Below the pieces are notes generated by a model. That model was not told the DNA's origin and did not search any database. It saw only the letters and a program-made list of their open reading frames with translations. Below, in pieces: positions 25,353 through 36,935 of a stretch of 64,000 nucleotides of DNA (position 1 is the first letter of the stretch; the number at the start of each line of letters is the position of its first letter). Source of the stretch: Aphelenchoides besseyi (Eukaryota; Nematoda; Chromadorea; Rhabditida; Aphelenchoididae). Where the stretch lies: NCBI GenBank assembly GCA_024699855.1, contig JAMPIQ010000003.1:3844001-3908000 (forward strand), written 5' to 3'. Position numbers and translations under genes: made by a program.

Positions 25353-25679
25353 TCCTCGCTCCGTGAACAATGAAATGTCAAATGAAAGTTCGAATGCTCA
25401 ATGGTCAGTTGGAAGTTGTGGTTGTTAGATGCGGTCAGCCATAAGCCCATTCGGCTTTGGGCCGAAGCACGTGAGTGAAAAGAACCATTGCGCTCCACTC
25501 GTTGCTACCTGAAGTCCGTAATTTTCTCCTCTCCGCAACAATGCAATGGAAATAACGGCGGAGTTTTCAGTAAAAAGGAAACGGGTTTTCACAGCGATTT
25601 CAATTTTAAATGCAGCCGCCGAACAACAAGCGACTATGTTATAGAAATGACCAGCAGAAGGGTGGAAAATGTTGCAGAG

Positions 25680-26241
25680 TTAGAAGTCACTATCCGAGTC
25701 TTCTTGTTCGGATTCTGAGTGCCGTTCATCTGCTCTCAATTCGATGCTATCGACCAGTTGGGCAACTTCCCATATCGACTGCCGCGAATTTGGTGAAATT
25801 CTCGTCAAATCGTTGGAATGATCGTCCATTTCTCTTAAAACGTGGTGAACAGCATAGTGCAAAGTGTTTTCGTTGACTCCATTTCTGAGCATTCGAGTCC
25901 ACTTCTGAAGCAGATAATAATCCAAAGATTGAAGCGCTTTGTTGAGTAGATCGTCGTTTCTCGTTCCATTCCACAGAATCCAACGGTAATACTTGAGTTT
26001 GCGAATCGTTTTTATGTGTTCTTCCGCGATCTCATCATCCATTTCGCCTAATGAAGCCCCAATGTATTGGTAGCGCTTGAATCAAGTTGATAATGTTCGT
26101 GTGTTTCTCGATTACCTGGGCAAGTCGAATAACCCATAAGATGAGGGCAGCGAAAGCGGAAATGAAGATAGAAATTAAAAGAATTGACAAATAGAGTTCT
26201 TTGCTTACAGCTTGAGACTGATAGAACCACGTCTTAAACAT
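25680..26241 (-). CDS. Single-pass protein with W-T-R-x-L module (paralogue A)
   Basis: Two exons, 26116-26241 and 25680-26075, give 173 residues. Exon 1 encodes a short N-terminus and one membrane helix (YLSILLISIFISAFAALILWVI). Exon 2 starts directly after it with Arg-Tyr and encodes a cytoplasmic domain of about 130 residues: KLKYYR, then LDYYLLQKWTRML, then VHHVLREM, and an acidic end (ESEQEDSDSDF). No signal peptide is seen, so the helix probably acts as anchor with the N-terminus outside. It aligns along its length with the two genes upstream at 26397-27193 and 27480-28064. The family is not known to me. Confidence 0.78.
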
Positions 26242-26396
26242 TTCAAACGTTTATTGGCAACGAATACAAATGAGTTTGGCGAGAAGCGGTTTACTTCGAA
26301 AACCTTCGACACTTTCGGTGTTGAAGTACGTTCTTGAAATTGGAGATTAGCGATAATTCGTAGAACAAACAAAAGCATTATCTTGGCAAAAGGAGC

Positions 26397-27193
26397 TCAA
26401 GATGCTAATCGAGTTCTTGAGTTGGTGCCTAAGGTGCGGGAGCTTGTCAATTCGGAATCGCTGTCATCGCTCAAATAAGCCGACGGACGTCGAGATAACA
26501 ACTTCGGTATTACGATTCCATCCGACAAATTCGCAGCATCAATGAGCAAACGTCGTGTTTCCGGTTTCAAATCGTAAATTCGCGTGTGTTCGTTCATTTC
26601 GTTTATCGTTTTCTGAACCACCGACTTCAAGTTCTTATCCCCGTCTAACGCGTCTTGAAGTCGACGAGACCACCGATGCACGTAAAAGAAATCCATGGAA
26701 TGCACGGCCTGAAATTCAACAATTGATTGTTCCTTCAACTATTTCTATGTGGAAATGTGTTTGCGATTGATCCCGCGACTATCAGTCTACAACATTTGAC
26801 GTCGTTTAGTCAAATCAGTTTCGCTTTCAAGTCGTGCCCATAACAACTGGACTATCTTTCTTACTTTCACTCGACCAGAATCCAACGCTCGTCCACATCG
26901 ATCTCTTTCAGTCCACATGTTATTTCGCACTTTATTTCGATAGTTTTGAAGTTTGTAGAGGGTGATTGCCTGTTCACGAGTAAGAGGTTCGCCGCGATTT
27001 CGATTCTCCGACAACGTTCGACGGATAAACTTTCGACGCTAAAACTGACAAGACCTCTTGATGCTGTTGCCAATCGACTTACAATCAGTTTTTTTAGAAT
27101 ACAGGCAGAAATAGTGAACAAAGAAATAATCACCAAGAAGACGATCAAAATTCCAATGACCGTCGTTCGATCCGATCCAACAGCGAAATCCAT
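26397..27193 (-). CDS. Single-pass protein with W-S-R-R-L module (paralogue B)
   Basis: The exons are 27083-27193, 26865-27038 and 26397-26708, all phase 0, giving 198 residues. A helix (TVIGILIVFLVIISLFTISA) is followed at the exon 1/2 junction by a basic RRKFIRR stretch, then LYKLQNYR, then MDFFYVHRWSRRLQDAL, VQKTINEM and a Ser-rich end. Every block lines up with paralogue A in the same order, which also fixes the intron 2 donor at 26864 as the right choice among several. The extra intron relative to paralogue A sits between the KLQNYR block and the WSRRL block. The role is unknown; the basic-aromatic pattern would suit a protein-binding or membrane-proximal helix bundle, which is inference. 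Confidence 0.76.
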
Positions 27194-27479
27194 ATGCTTA
27201 GTTGAACGTACAAACAAATCGACCTTTTTGAATCACAGAAATGAGTTCAGTTGCGTGCAACAATGCATGTCCTTCGACAACTATGCATTTGAAATCAATC
27301 CGACCGGACATTTGACATCAAATTGACTAATACAAGTCTTTGCGTTTCTTTTAAAAGCAACACTCGAAAATCGAAAAGATTCTTAATTGTATGGATTCGA
27401 TCAATGCGACTATTTTTATGTTCAGAATGAATACCCGAGACAAAAGACACAAGCAAAGTTAGATGAGAAGTGGAGAAAA

Positions 27480-28064
27480 TTAGGGTTGTTCTCGATCGTA
27501 TTGTGTGAGTATTTCCTCCGGCAAATGAGCCAAATCCCAAAGACGCTTCTGTTCGACCAGATCCAAACCGTAACTATGAGCTCGCATTTCCATTTGCTTG
27601 ATGATTTGCGGTACCACAACTTGTAATTGTCCTTCTTCTTTTGCCGTTTTCAGACGTTTAATCCAACGCAAAATGTGAAAGAAGTCGTCTGATTGAATCG
27701 ACTTGACTCGTGGTTTGTTGATTACTCGAGACTGACCGCGTGTATTCACTTCGGACGTTGCTGCGATCTTGTGGTCCTTTCTAAAATTGGTACCATGACA
27801 ATATACAACTCGCAAAACTAACCGCAAAGTGTACAGAGTTTCCGCCATTTCAACGGGCAGATTATGAAACAACATTGCTTTTTGAATGAAACGTTGACGC
27901 TAAAATCATATGTGATGTGAATACTATAGTTAGCGTACCTTTCGTTTCTCTAAAACCCAAAGAATGATGCCAACAATAGCGAAGATGAGCAAAAAAGACA
28001 ACACGCCAAACAATCCCATATAGTTCGGGGGAGATTGATTCTGTGATTTTACTGGAGCATCCAT
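27480..28064 (-). CDS. Single-pass protein with W-I-K-R-L module (paralogue C)
   Basis: The exons are 27939-28064, 27823-27899 and 27480-27780, giving 167 residues. The N-terminus (PVKSQNQSPPN) precedes one helix (LFGVLSFLLIFAIVGIILWV), then a basic KRK|RQRF at the exon 1/2 junction. The domain reads DDFFHILRWIKRL, then VVPQIIKQM, then QKRLWDLAHL, matching paralogues A and B block for block. It is the most changed copy at the core: Ile and Lys replace Ser/Thr and Arg after the Trp. The ATG at 28064 is preceded by ttgtag and four bases, which looks like a trans-splice acceptor. The first codons overlap the 3' end of the upstream gene in another frame. Confidence 0.76.
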
Positions 28065-28813
28065 TTTGCTACAAATGAAACAGTCAGCTTCTTCAACCAA
28101 AAGAGTTGAACACTAAAAGCAGCGAGATTCCGAGACCGAAGGCAATGAATTTCGGGGGCGAATAAACTCGAAAGCCACCTGGTAACTGAAGCATGTGGCC
28201 GATCGAATAGCGCGGCTGTTTGACTTAAAAACAAGGATCGATGACGTCGATTGAGTTTGCTTTTCAACAAAAAAACCATTTTGATCCGATTAATTTGAGT
28301 CATTAACCTCCGATGTTCCAAGCACACGCTGTCTACAGAACCTTTCAATTTTTAGATATCAAAAACAACTTGAAAAAACCAAAGACGTAAAGATAGAAAT
28401 AACAAGTCAACGTCTTCTGATTGATTGTTAGTTTTGCAGGAACGATGATCAGATTTCGAAATCTACACACGTAAAACTCACCGGATTTTGTTGTTTGCAC
28501 GTGAAGTCTGGACTTGAAAATGATGAGATCAAAGTCAAAGTCTCACGTTGCCACGGTTTGTACGTTCGATCATCTCGTGTTCAAATTGAAGAGTTTGCTC
28601 CGACGATTCTTTTTCTGTCTGCTCGAGCAAACTACGAAAATGTAATCTGGCCCGAAGATTTTCTTCGATTATTCGCTAAACGAAGAACAAAAGTAGGAAA
28701 ATAGACTGGTGACTTACTTTAACATCAGTTTTTGTTAGAAACGCGAGCCATAGCAATATGAAGAAGAATATGCAAGGACATAGAACGATCATTGCAAACT
28801 CGAATTCGTCCAT
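28049..28813 (-). CDS. Single-pass membrane protein next to the A/B/C paralogues
   Basis: The exons are 28718-28813, 28547-28675, 28482-28512 and 28049-28332, giving 179 residues. Exon 1 encodes one helix (IVLCPCIFFFILLWLAFL). Exon 2 starts with Arg like the A/B/C genes and is rich in Glu and Arg (about 43 residues, likely helical). The last exon is basic and contains RLMTQINRIK and TRWLSSLF. The general plan of helix in exon 1 and a basic start of exon 2 matches its neighbours, but I cannot align the W-S-R-x-L module with confidence. The stop lies 16 bases inside the start of the next gene, so the 3' end may be spliced differently; an alternative intron with GT at 28165 would keep the same final frame. 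Confidence 0.55.
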
Positions 28814-29741
28814 TTCCAATGGGATGAAGGGGAAAAAAGCTACTTAGCTTGATCGAAAACGTGAGAATATTTCCAGTTGAGAAGACGCCTGTTCATCTTT
28901 TGGTTTATCCATTAGAAGGTCAAAATAATGGTCAATATTAGTTGGTTGTCGTTAATCACTTTAATCGGCTTCAGCAGTCGCAGTCAAAATGTTCAATTTC
29001 GAGAACATGTGACTTCTAATTAAGGAACTTGCAGCCAACTTGTCGTTCAATGCGAAAAACTTTGTCGTAGCATCCTTCAACAAGAGTTGCTTTCACTCAC
29101 GACTTTCAGATGAAATCTCGTTTACACATTGAGAACAGTTAAATAGGGTTTCAGACGTGAACACGTTTGGCTTATTCGTTCGAGCTCATATCTTCCAAAT
29201 TAAAAGGGATCATTAACATGTCGGGTAATTGAGCTAACTTGTGTTGTTTTATATGAACAGTAAACAATAGTCAACTGGTCATTTAAGCAAATAGCGGAGC
29301 ATATAGCACTAAAGACCAAATACAAAAGATCTCAACATAACAACAAATTTAACAAACAATTTCTAAAAAATTGTTTTAACATGAAAAAATAGATTATGCT
29401 TCTTATGATCACTGACAATAGAACATCCAAGCGGTTACCTCTAACTTTCTAATTGACATCACTTAGTTTTTAAGTGCACAGTCGTTCTGCGCATTTGCCC
29501 ACAGCTGTTTGTCAACGAAATTAAGTCAAATGTTCCTTCTTATTAATCATTTATAGGTTGCAATTCAGTTTTCAATGAGATCAAAAGAAAGGGACCCTTA
29601 GAAAGTCGCATAGTTCATTGGTAAAATACATCACGTCTAAACGATTCTGTCCTTCAACAATATCAGATATCTCTTTACTTGCAAGACAAATATTACGTTA
29701 TAGAAAACAATAAAAAGCATAATGAAAAGAGTTTAAGAACT

Positions 29742-30227
29742 TCATCGTTTCGACTGTGTGGTGTAGAATGAAGGAACTTGGGTTCGTGTAGGATAATCAC
29801 GAAGATCAACCATCTCATCCTGCTCCTTACTGAGCGTATGAACTGCGGTGTAAGAGTGGCCTTCGTGGTGTTTTTGTTCATCTTGCTAAACGACTTTATT
29901 CTTCAAGATCACTTGCTTTCCAAACCTGTTGAGTTCGATATAAAATTAACCTTATAAACAATAGGACGGCAATAAAGAATATCAGGAATAAGGTGGCAAG
30001 AATCAGAACAAGAATCAACGTATCTTCTTTAATGATCTGTAAACCGCAGAATAAGATATTAATGCTAAACGTATCTGTTTGTGTGCATTAAATTGACGAA
30101 TAACCTCACAAAAACCTTCCATTCAATTAGCCGATGATACCAATTAAAAATTCTTTTTTTGATCTCATTTTGTTGAATTCAAATCCAAAGAACTCACCAA
30201 CTTGTCGTTTAATCCATTTTCCAACAT
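29742..30227 (-). CDS. Small single-pass membrane protein, 94 residues
   Basis: Three short exons, 30198-30227, 29926-30036 and 29742-29885, join in phase 0 with GT-AG introns of 161 and 40 bases. The protein is ten polar residues, a strong helix (LILVLILATLFLIFFIAVLLFI), a short basic patch (RLILYR), and a polar tail of about 50 residues rich in Gln, His, Glu and Thr. The gene was found by following splice sites. The helix, the frame kept across both introns and the sensible tail support it. It is the upstream end of the array of small membrane-protein genes, but its tail shows no W-S-R-x-L module. Function is unknown. Confidence 0.6.
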
Positions 30228-31876
30228 TTTAGAGAGGAAGAAAAAGACGTTCGTTTGGAAGCCACTGCTTGACAGCCTCACAATTCTAAAACGAACTTAG
30301 AAGACGGTACTTAGAATCGAGCCGTTTACCTTTTCGATTGATCAATTGCACAAGAGCAGCGGGAATTGACAGCGTACGGCAGGAACCGGTTAACTACCAT
30401 TTTAACATCTCATAGTTAATCGAATTTTCAGGTTGAACAAACCGTGAAATTTGTGGTTTGCCAACTTAATCAAACAGCAACTTGACTTCTGCTCTTCAGT
30501 TGTGTTCGAACGGAAACGATATTTCGAGCGTCGGAAATACAAACGATCTTTAGATCAATCAACACACAATGAAGTCTAGGGACAACTGATCATCGCACAA
30601 CGAAGCTTAGCATCCAAAGTTTCCACTACTTTGAATTATGATCTTCGATTGAACAGTAAAAGACAGTAAATCTTAACACTGTTGTTAGATGTTTTACTAC
30701 TTTACACTAATACTGCAACGGTCCATTACTTTTGTTTGGATACGAAAGTTGATAGTTGGAAACAATTGCAAATTCGTCGCTGAGATTCACTGAATGTTCA
30801 CGCACAAGAAACGAAGATTCTTTTTCGTAATCCGGTTGTTTCACGTTGTTGTTCCGGTTTTCGACGTTTGCCCTCGCTGTCGTCTTCGTCGATGCGACTC
30901 CACGCTTTCCGATTTGCGCCAAGGAGATCGCTCTGCGCATCTTTCGCGTTGGAGTCGCCCGTTCAATTTCGCTTTTTTCGCTTGTTTTCATTTGCGTGAA
31001 CTCGTCCACAAATCCGCACGAAATGCGTGGCTTTCAACTGGAGACTCGAAGTGCGAATTTCCGGCAAATTTTCTCGCCTGAAGCCTTTGAAAGACAAACG
31101 AGGACTTGTACCGGAACCGGAAATTGCTTGCAAATTCAGCGGCGCTTTTTGTCAACGTATTTGTCTTATCGCCTTTACCGGAAGCCGCACGAAAATGGAA
31201 AGGTCAAGCACACTTTCCATTGACAAACGACAGATTTCTCCCGACTTATATCTCGTTGTTTCCGGCTTATTTGGACCGGAAATCAGCGGTCTTTTCGACC
31301 GTCTCTTCCTCACACTTCTCTTCTGATGAACGCTGTAATACCGGTCATGCGGCTACGGACGTCGAGCTCGAGATCCATTCAGTCGACATCACCATAAATG
31401 TCCATCGAAACTTTTTCTTACGCAAAATCCGAACTTCATCGGCTCCCAATAAAAAAAGTTATTTTTATCAACTTTTTTTGACAACAACTAAAGTTTCCAA
31501 TAACTGCTGTTTGATTCACAGTCCAAGTCGACTTTAATTGGCATTTCAAGTTTCGAAGTTTCCGAGAAAGCCGGAGCCAAAACTCGACCGCCTTCTTTTC
31601 TGTCGCGCCTCTTATTAACGCGCTTCATTTTTGAGTTGGCTTAACGTACGGCGCGGCCTTAATAACGGCATCTTTCAAGCCCTTTGGCTCTAATACGACC
31701 GCCCGGCACTCTCCCAAATTTGTACCGGCCGTCATTTGCTCATTCCGAAGCACGGTCGGCCGTAGCAACCAAACGAGCAGCTTCACCTTCCTCCTTCAGT
31801 TAAAACTTTTCCGGTCTCGTGTGTCATTCTTGGCGTTGTTTGGTTGCGCAAACTCAATTATCACCATTTTAGGTCA
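30228..31876. other. Upstream region of the BED/MADF gene
   Basis: No gene is supported. From about 30.8 to 31.8 kb the sequence is richer in CG dinucleotides and holds overlapping open frames on the plus strand with Arg-, Ser- and Phe-rich translations and no domain. An acceptor (ccattttag) lies just before the ATG at 31877, so part of this stretch may be 5' UTR or outron. Confidence 0.45.
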
Positions 31877-33616
31877 ATGACAACGAATTGTAGTGGTGAA
31901 CTTGACTTCTTGCTTGCGGCCATCGGTGAAGCCGCGATTGCACAACAAACCGAATCATCAGATGTGAAGCCCGGTCGAGAATCACGCACGAAAATAATAG
32001 CAGAAGGAGAGTTTCCACGTCCTTATGATTTGGAAGTACCGGCGAAAAGCTGGTGGAGATACTTCTGTAAGCAAAAAGACAATACGGCCTTGTGTTACAC
32101 ATGTGGTAAGTTTGATTACTTAATTCCACTCGTTTTATCATCTTGTTTCTAAGTCTTAATCCGTTTTGTTTCAGGTGCCGTTTTCAACAGGTCAGTTAGC
32201 AAACTTATTGGCACAAAAAGCGACATTGTAAACGATCTTAAGTTTCGAGAAGCTGTGTGTAATTCCATTTTACTTGTTCGTTTCGATCTGAATGTTCGAA
32301 TTGAAATCGAATCGTTTCACAGCATTACACTCGAATTTCAGAGGCCCGAAGCAATCAACGACAAGCTTATCTCATCATCTGAAACAATATCATCGAGAGC
32401 AGTTTATTGTCATCCAGCAAGCTAAAGACGAGGAACTTCGAAGAAACGGAAAGAATCGTGCGGGTTGTGAAATCAACGACGAAAGTCGTGCGACTGTGGA
32501 GGTGAGAGAATTAAACGGTCGTCATGACAACAAATTCACGACTTAATGACTATATGCTTATCAATCCGCTTATTTACGTCTTTAGAATACGAACGAGTCG
32601 GCGTCAAGCAAAAAGTCGGTGGTCAACGTTGCGTTGATTTCCGCAGTTAAGTCGAGGAAAGCAATTTACGATCAGGCACATCGGTTGAGTAATGAGGACA
32701 ACCAACGAGCACTGTGGGTTGAAGTCGCAAACGAAGTTGGATCGGGAATTTCTGGTTAGCACAAAACATAAACGAAAAGAAACGAAACTTTTAGCTGAAA
32801 CAGCAAAGAAACGTTTCAATCAGCTACGAGATCGATATCGTAAGGAACTAAAGTTTGCTATTCGAGACGAATTTGCCTACACTCCGAAATGGCCCTATTT
32901 TTGGGTAAGATTGTCGATGCGATTGAGATATCTGTCAATTTTGAGGACATGAATTTTCTCGACGAACATCTTCGCGATACAACAATCCAAAATCAAGCCA
33001 ATGAGGAAACGAACAATAGAGCAGGTATTTTTTACAAATAAAATGAAAAGTAAAAGGACGGGTTTAGATGATTCGTTAATTGACAAAGATGAAGTGACCA
33101 ACACGCTTCTTTCCAGCTTTCTTAACGTCGCTTGCAATCGTTCTCCAGCCTTAATCGACGAAGACACCTCGTCAACCGACAGTGCAGCTGCGTCGCTTTG
33201 TGATCGCGGTTCGACGCCAGCCAATCCATCAATAAGCATCGATGGGCAATCGGCCGAATCTTCCGCTCTTCTCGCCATTCATCAGTTTTTGGCTGAGAAG
33301 GCCAAAGAAAAGAAACTGTCTGAATCGACAGCACCTCCACCGGCCAAACGATCTCGATCTCGCAAATCACTTCCTGCTCGAGTTGCATTTCCTTCAACAA
33401 ACGGCGCGACAGAACGCTTTGATTGGCTCGACGATGAAAATCAGTTGTTCGGTAAAATTATTGCCTATCGATTGCGAGGTATTCCAGCAACAGAAAACAA
33501 AAAGGTATCTTCTGTTTGTTCGACTTGTCTCTTACGTATTGCACTTTCAGATAAAGATCCTTATCGACCGTCTCTTCGATGCTCACGAGCGTGGTCTTCC
33601 TCTGCCCGACTATTAG
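31877..33616 (+). CDS. BED zinc finger / MADF / BESS-like DNA-binding protein
   Basis: Eight exons (31877-32105, 32175-32190, 32342-32501, 32586-32754, 32795-32904, 32946-33024, 33068-33504, 33551-33616) give 421 residues. A BED finger comes first: the aromatic KSWWRYFC, a C-x2-C knuckle (CYTC) and an H-x4-H pair (HHLKQYH), with a 16-base micro-exon inside it. Next is a MADF domain: LISAVKSRKAIYDQ, LWVEVANEV, AKKRFNQLRDRYRKEL and KWPYFWDMNFLDE, which only forms when a 41-base intron at 32905 is removed. After a Ser/Ala-rich linker and a basic AKRSRSRK patch, the C-terminal 40 residues (NQLFGKIIAYRL and KIKILIDRLFDAH) resemble a BESS motif. MADF-BESS proteins are DNA-binding transcriptional regulators with BESS as interaction module; a BED finger adds a second DNA-binding unit. 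It is likely nuclear. Confidence 0.82.
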
Positions 33617-33817
33617 TCAAGTTGTGATCTCTTTGCTCTGAATTAACAAAACCCATTACTACAGTTATCCTATGCACGCTCAATATAATTTATTCCTCGA
33701 CACATCAAATCTATTCTTAACTGGTTGACATACTTTTCCACATCATACCGTTGAATCATCTACTCAATACAAACATTTCTACTCATTGATCTGCACCCGT
33801 ATTATAAACAGTTTAAA

Positions 33818-36335
33818 TTAAAAACGAGTAACTTCTTCAACAGTTTCAATCGAATTGTAAGATGGCCGTTCAGTTCGAATTTCCATTTTTACAAACATTT
33901 TCTCCAAATTCGTGAAGCTCATTTCGAAACAACACGACCAAAAAACTGCTGACAACCACGTAACCACCCAAACAGGAATAAATATCGTAGCAAACTGAAA
34001 GCATTTAATCGTCTCCTGTTAGTAGATGTTACCATTGTCAGAGTGCCAGTGAACATGATTGGTCCATTCGTTGAATAAATCATATATTGCAGAACCAACG
34101 GATGAATTAGATAGACGCAATAAGTTAATTTTGCCATTGGAATCCAAATATTCAATCGAGCTAAACGTTGCAATGGACCACCGCAGTTGTAACGACACGA
34201 CAAGGTGATCACAATCAATCCAACAGACCAACCAATTCGACTCAACGATGAATATAAAGCGCTTTTCAATCGTGTCCATTGATCACCATTTCGCCAACCG
34301 TGCAAGCCAAACTGAGAGCATGCCATTAGACCCAACGCGACAATCCAAATCAAAATACTCAGATATCGATTGATACGTATGTTCTGACGTTTTCTTACAA
34401 CAAATCCAATCAACATTCCAATCAGATAAACCTAAATAATAGTTGTAGCACTGAAATCCGTTCAATACCTACTTGACAACGAACTAGCGCAGAATAATAG
34501 ACATCTCGATTGTACTCACTAAATCGACAAATAACATCAGTAGATAAAACTCACTCCAAGTTCCGTGCAGATTCTCTAATTTCAGAAGGCTCAAGAACTA
34601 CGGTTGGAGGAAAATTCTTGGAATACACAGTGAAAAAGTGTAGGACCGTTGATGCCACAATTCCAATTAAAATAATGAAGATACCAACGAAACCTTTCAA
34701 AACTAGTGGAACTAAGATCAATGGTGAAAAAACGTAGATTTGCAGATCCGTTGCGATATACCAAGCTGGAATTAAGCACTAAAACATTCGTTTAACAATT
34801 ACAAACCAACCAGCTTACCTGTGCATTAGCACCGATGATGTTGTTGAGGAAAAGTAGATTCGACCACCAAGTCTTCAAACAAACGTCTTCAGTTGATCTC
34901 AATCCCAAATTCTGAACTGAACTATTCAAGAAGATCGGCAAAACAAACGTCTTGAAAAGTATTATGCAAAAGTAAGCCGGTACGATGCGAACTAGTCGAT
35001 GAACGTAAAATAGAATCCAGAATTTTTTTGATCGCAAAATCCACGGGTTCCGTTCGTACATCCTCAAGAAAACAAAAGTGGTCAGAAATCCGCTAAGCCA
35101 CAGAAAAGTATCGACTGCAAAATAGCCGTTGTAAATGATCTCCATTAGAAAGTGGGTTTTGGTTTGTCGCACATCATCAACGTTGTCTAAATCGTTTGTG
35201 AATGTACATGAGAATAAAACTAACCGGAAAAGAAGCGAATCATAATACAGGTATGACCCAATACAACAATACTAATCGATTACTATCAATCGTATTCAAA
35301 CATCGACCTTACCTTATGCTAACTACTCTCAACATGTTCAAGATCTCCAGTCGATCCGCATTTCGTGCTGAACGCACAGTAAACAAATTTGTGAAATTTG
35401 TGTGAAAAGAAAAACACAACAACAGTTTCCACAACCACGCTTAAAAATTCATTTGAAATCATTGCTTTTGCCAGCATACCTTTATGTAATATTCGAACAT
35501 CGTCTAAATGATAGCTTACTAAAGAAGCCACTATTGATAACACAACAAAAAACGCAAGAACAATCCTAAAATGATTTGACTTCTCATAACAGACTGTTGC
35601 TTACAAAACTATCCAATAACGGTAGTCTTCAGCACGATCGTTTGTGTGCTCATTAGTTGCATAACAGAACGGTGTGGTCTTATTAAAACCAGAAGGACGC
35701 CAATCGGACCGCCAATAAATCTGTTTCGCAATATTCAATGCGTCATCTTCATTACACGTATAAGGTAAGCATAGATCCCACATGTAATTGGACTTCACTC
35801 CATCTGCATAGCATTCACTTGATGCCCGACGTCCAAATACTTTGCTGTTTATAAACAACCTATAAAATCTGTTTATAGTTTTCACACTACTAAAGATTCA
35901 CCTCGTATAAACTCCATAAATAATTTCAGATTCGCCTTTTACAAAATCTCCTATTTGAATCGACGAACATTCCAAAGGGGAGCCCCAAAAAGTTTGAAGG
36001 TTTTGCAATACACCGGAAGTCATCTTTGCGGATGCATCCAAAACTGAAAAACACATCTAACTTTGAACGTCTTAAAGCAACCAACATTTCGACGTAATCG
36101 ACTGGTCATTTAGCGGATTAGTTGGATCAAACGCGTCTCCTAGTCGTTCAATGTCCAATTGACATAGGTATGAAAGACCGGTTATATTCGTCGGGTTCCA
36201 GTAATTGAATTCAGATTGAAAAAACTGAAAAAGAACTTATAAGCACCGCCTAATACATTCGAAACATACATCTATAACATTTATTCCATAAACAAAGTTG
36301 AGTGTTAACATCGATTGAATTAGTAACCTCAACAT
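33818..36335 (-). CDS. NRF-6-like acyltransferase-3 membrane protein, 12 exons
   Basis: The twelve exons, from 36270-36335 down to 33818-33994, sum to 691 residues with every junction in phase. A signal peptide (LIQSMLTLNFVYG) leads into a luminal NRF domain (about residues 20-190). It contains the family-typical LDASAKMTSGVL, the LQTFWGSPLECSS stretch and conserved cysteines. After helix 1 comes the acyltransferase-3 part: LLLCFSFHTN, LNMLRVVSISIVVLGHT with the conserved His, DTFLWLSGFL, a WYIATDLQIYVFSPLIL segment, CGGPLQRLARLNIWIPMAKLTYCVYLIHP, and the terminal MSFTNLEK. Proteins of the NRF-6/NDG-4 group are multi-pass proteins linked in C. elegans to drug uptake and yolk transport. The chemistry is probably acyl transfer to a lipid or protein, not shown here. 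The gene is intact. Confidence 0.9.
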
Positions 36336-36935
36336 GGTTCCAATAGTTTCAAAGACGATGTTGATAAAGAAGATTTATTGGGCAGAATAAGATAATAACA
36401 TTCACACTACACGTCTTACTGTCCAGTTTGCCGTATATCAATGAGCAATAGAATTAAGCAAATGAAGTCAAACGAACGTTTGCATCTACGCAAACGGCCA
36501 TTTCACCGTGAGACTTTTGACTGATTGGCCAATAGCAACGAACATAGTGCCGGAATGGAATCGATCGGTTGAATAAGCTCAACTACACTCTTAACGAACA
36601 GAAACTTTTAACACTGAAATAAAGACGTGACAGATAACAGACGTTTCTTTTTGCCAGTCGTCATGGTTTTGTACGGTGAAGAAAAAACTGTTTGTATAGT
36701 GATGAGTCAATGTCGCAATGCTTCTTTTTTCGTGTCATACCAATCCTTAAAATTTCTTATAGTTAATGCAATCATCTCCGAAAAGAACCGAAAACAATCT
36801 TTTTAACTCCTTATCCTAAAGCTTTCCAAGGTTCATTCTGATCGTAGAAATTTAATTGGTAACAAAGTTGGATCAACAACTAACGACGAAAAATTCAACA
36901 ATGAAATACACTGGGAACTGAAGGCAAAGTAGTGA
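36336..36935. other. Intergenic region
   Basis: This spacer lies between the start of the NRF-6-like gene and the stop of the Rrp6-like gene, both on the minus strand. I see no coding sequence. The promoter of the NRF-6-like gene should lie here. Confidence 0.5.

Noticed and set aside
31106..31537. 143-codon open frame upstream of the BED/MADF gene
   Set aside because: It has no recognisable content and overlaps two other plus-strand frames. It may be transcribed leader but is not supported as coding.
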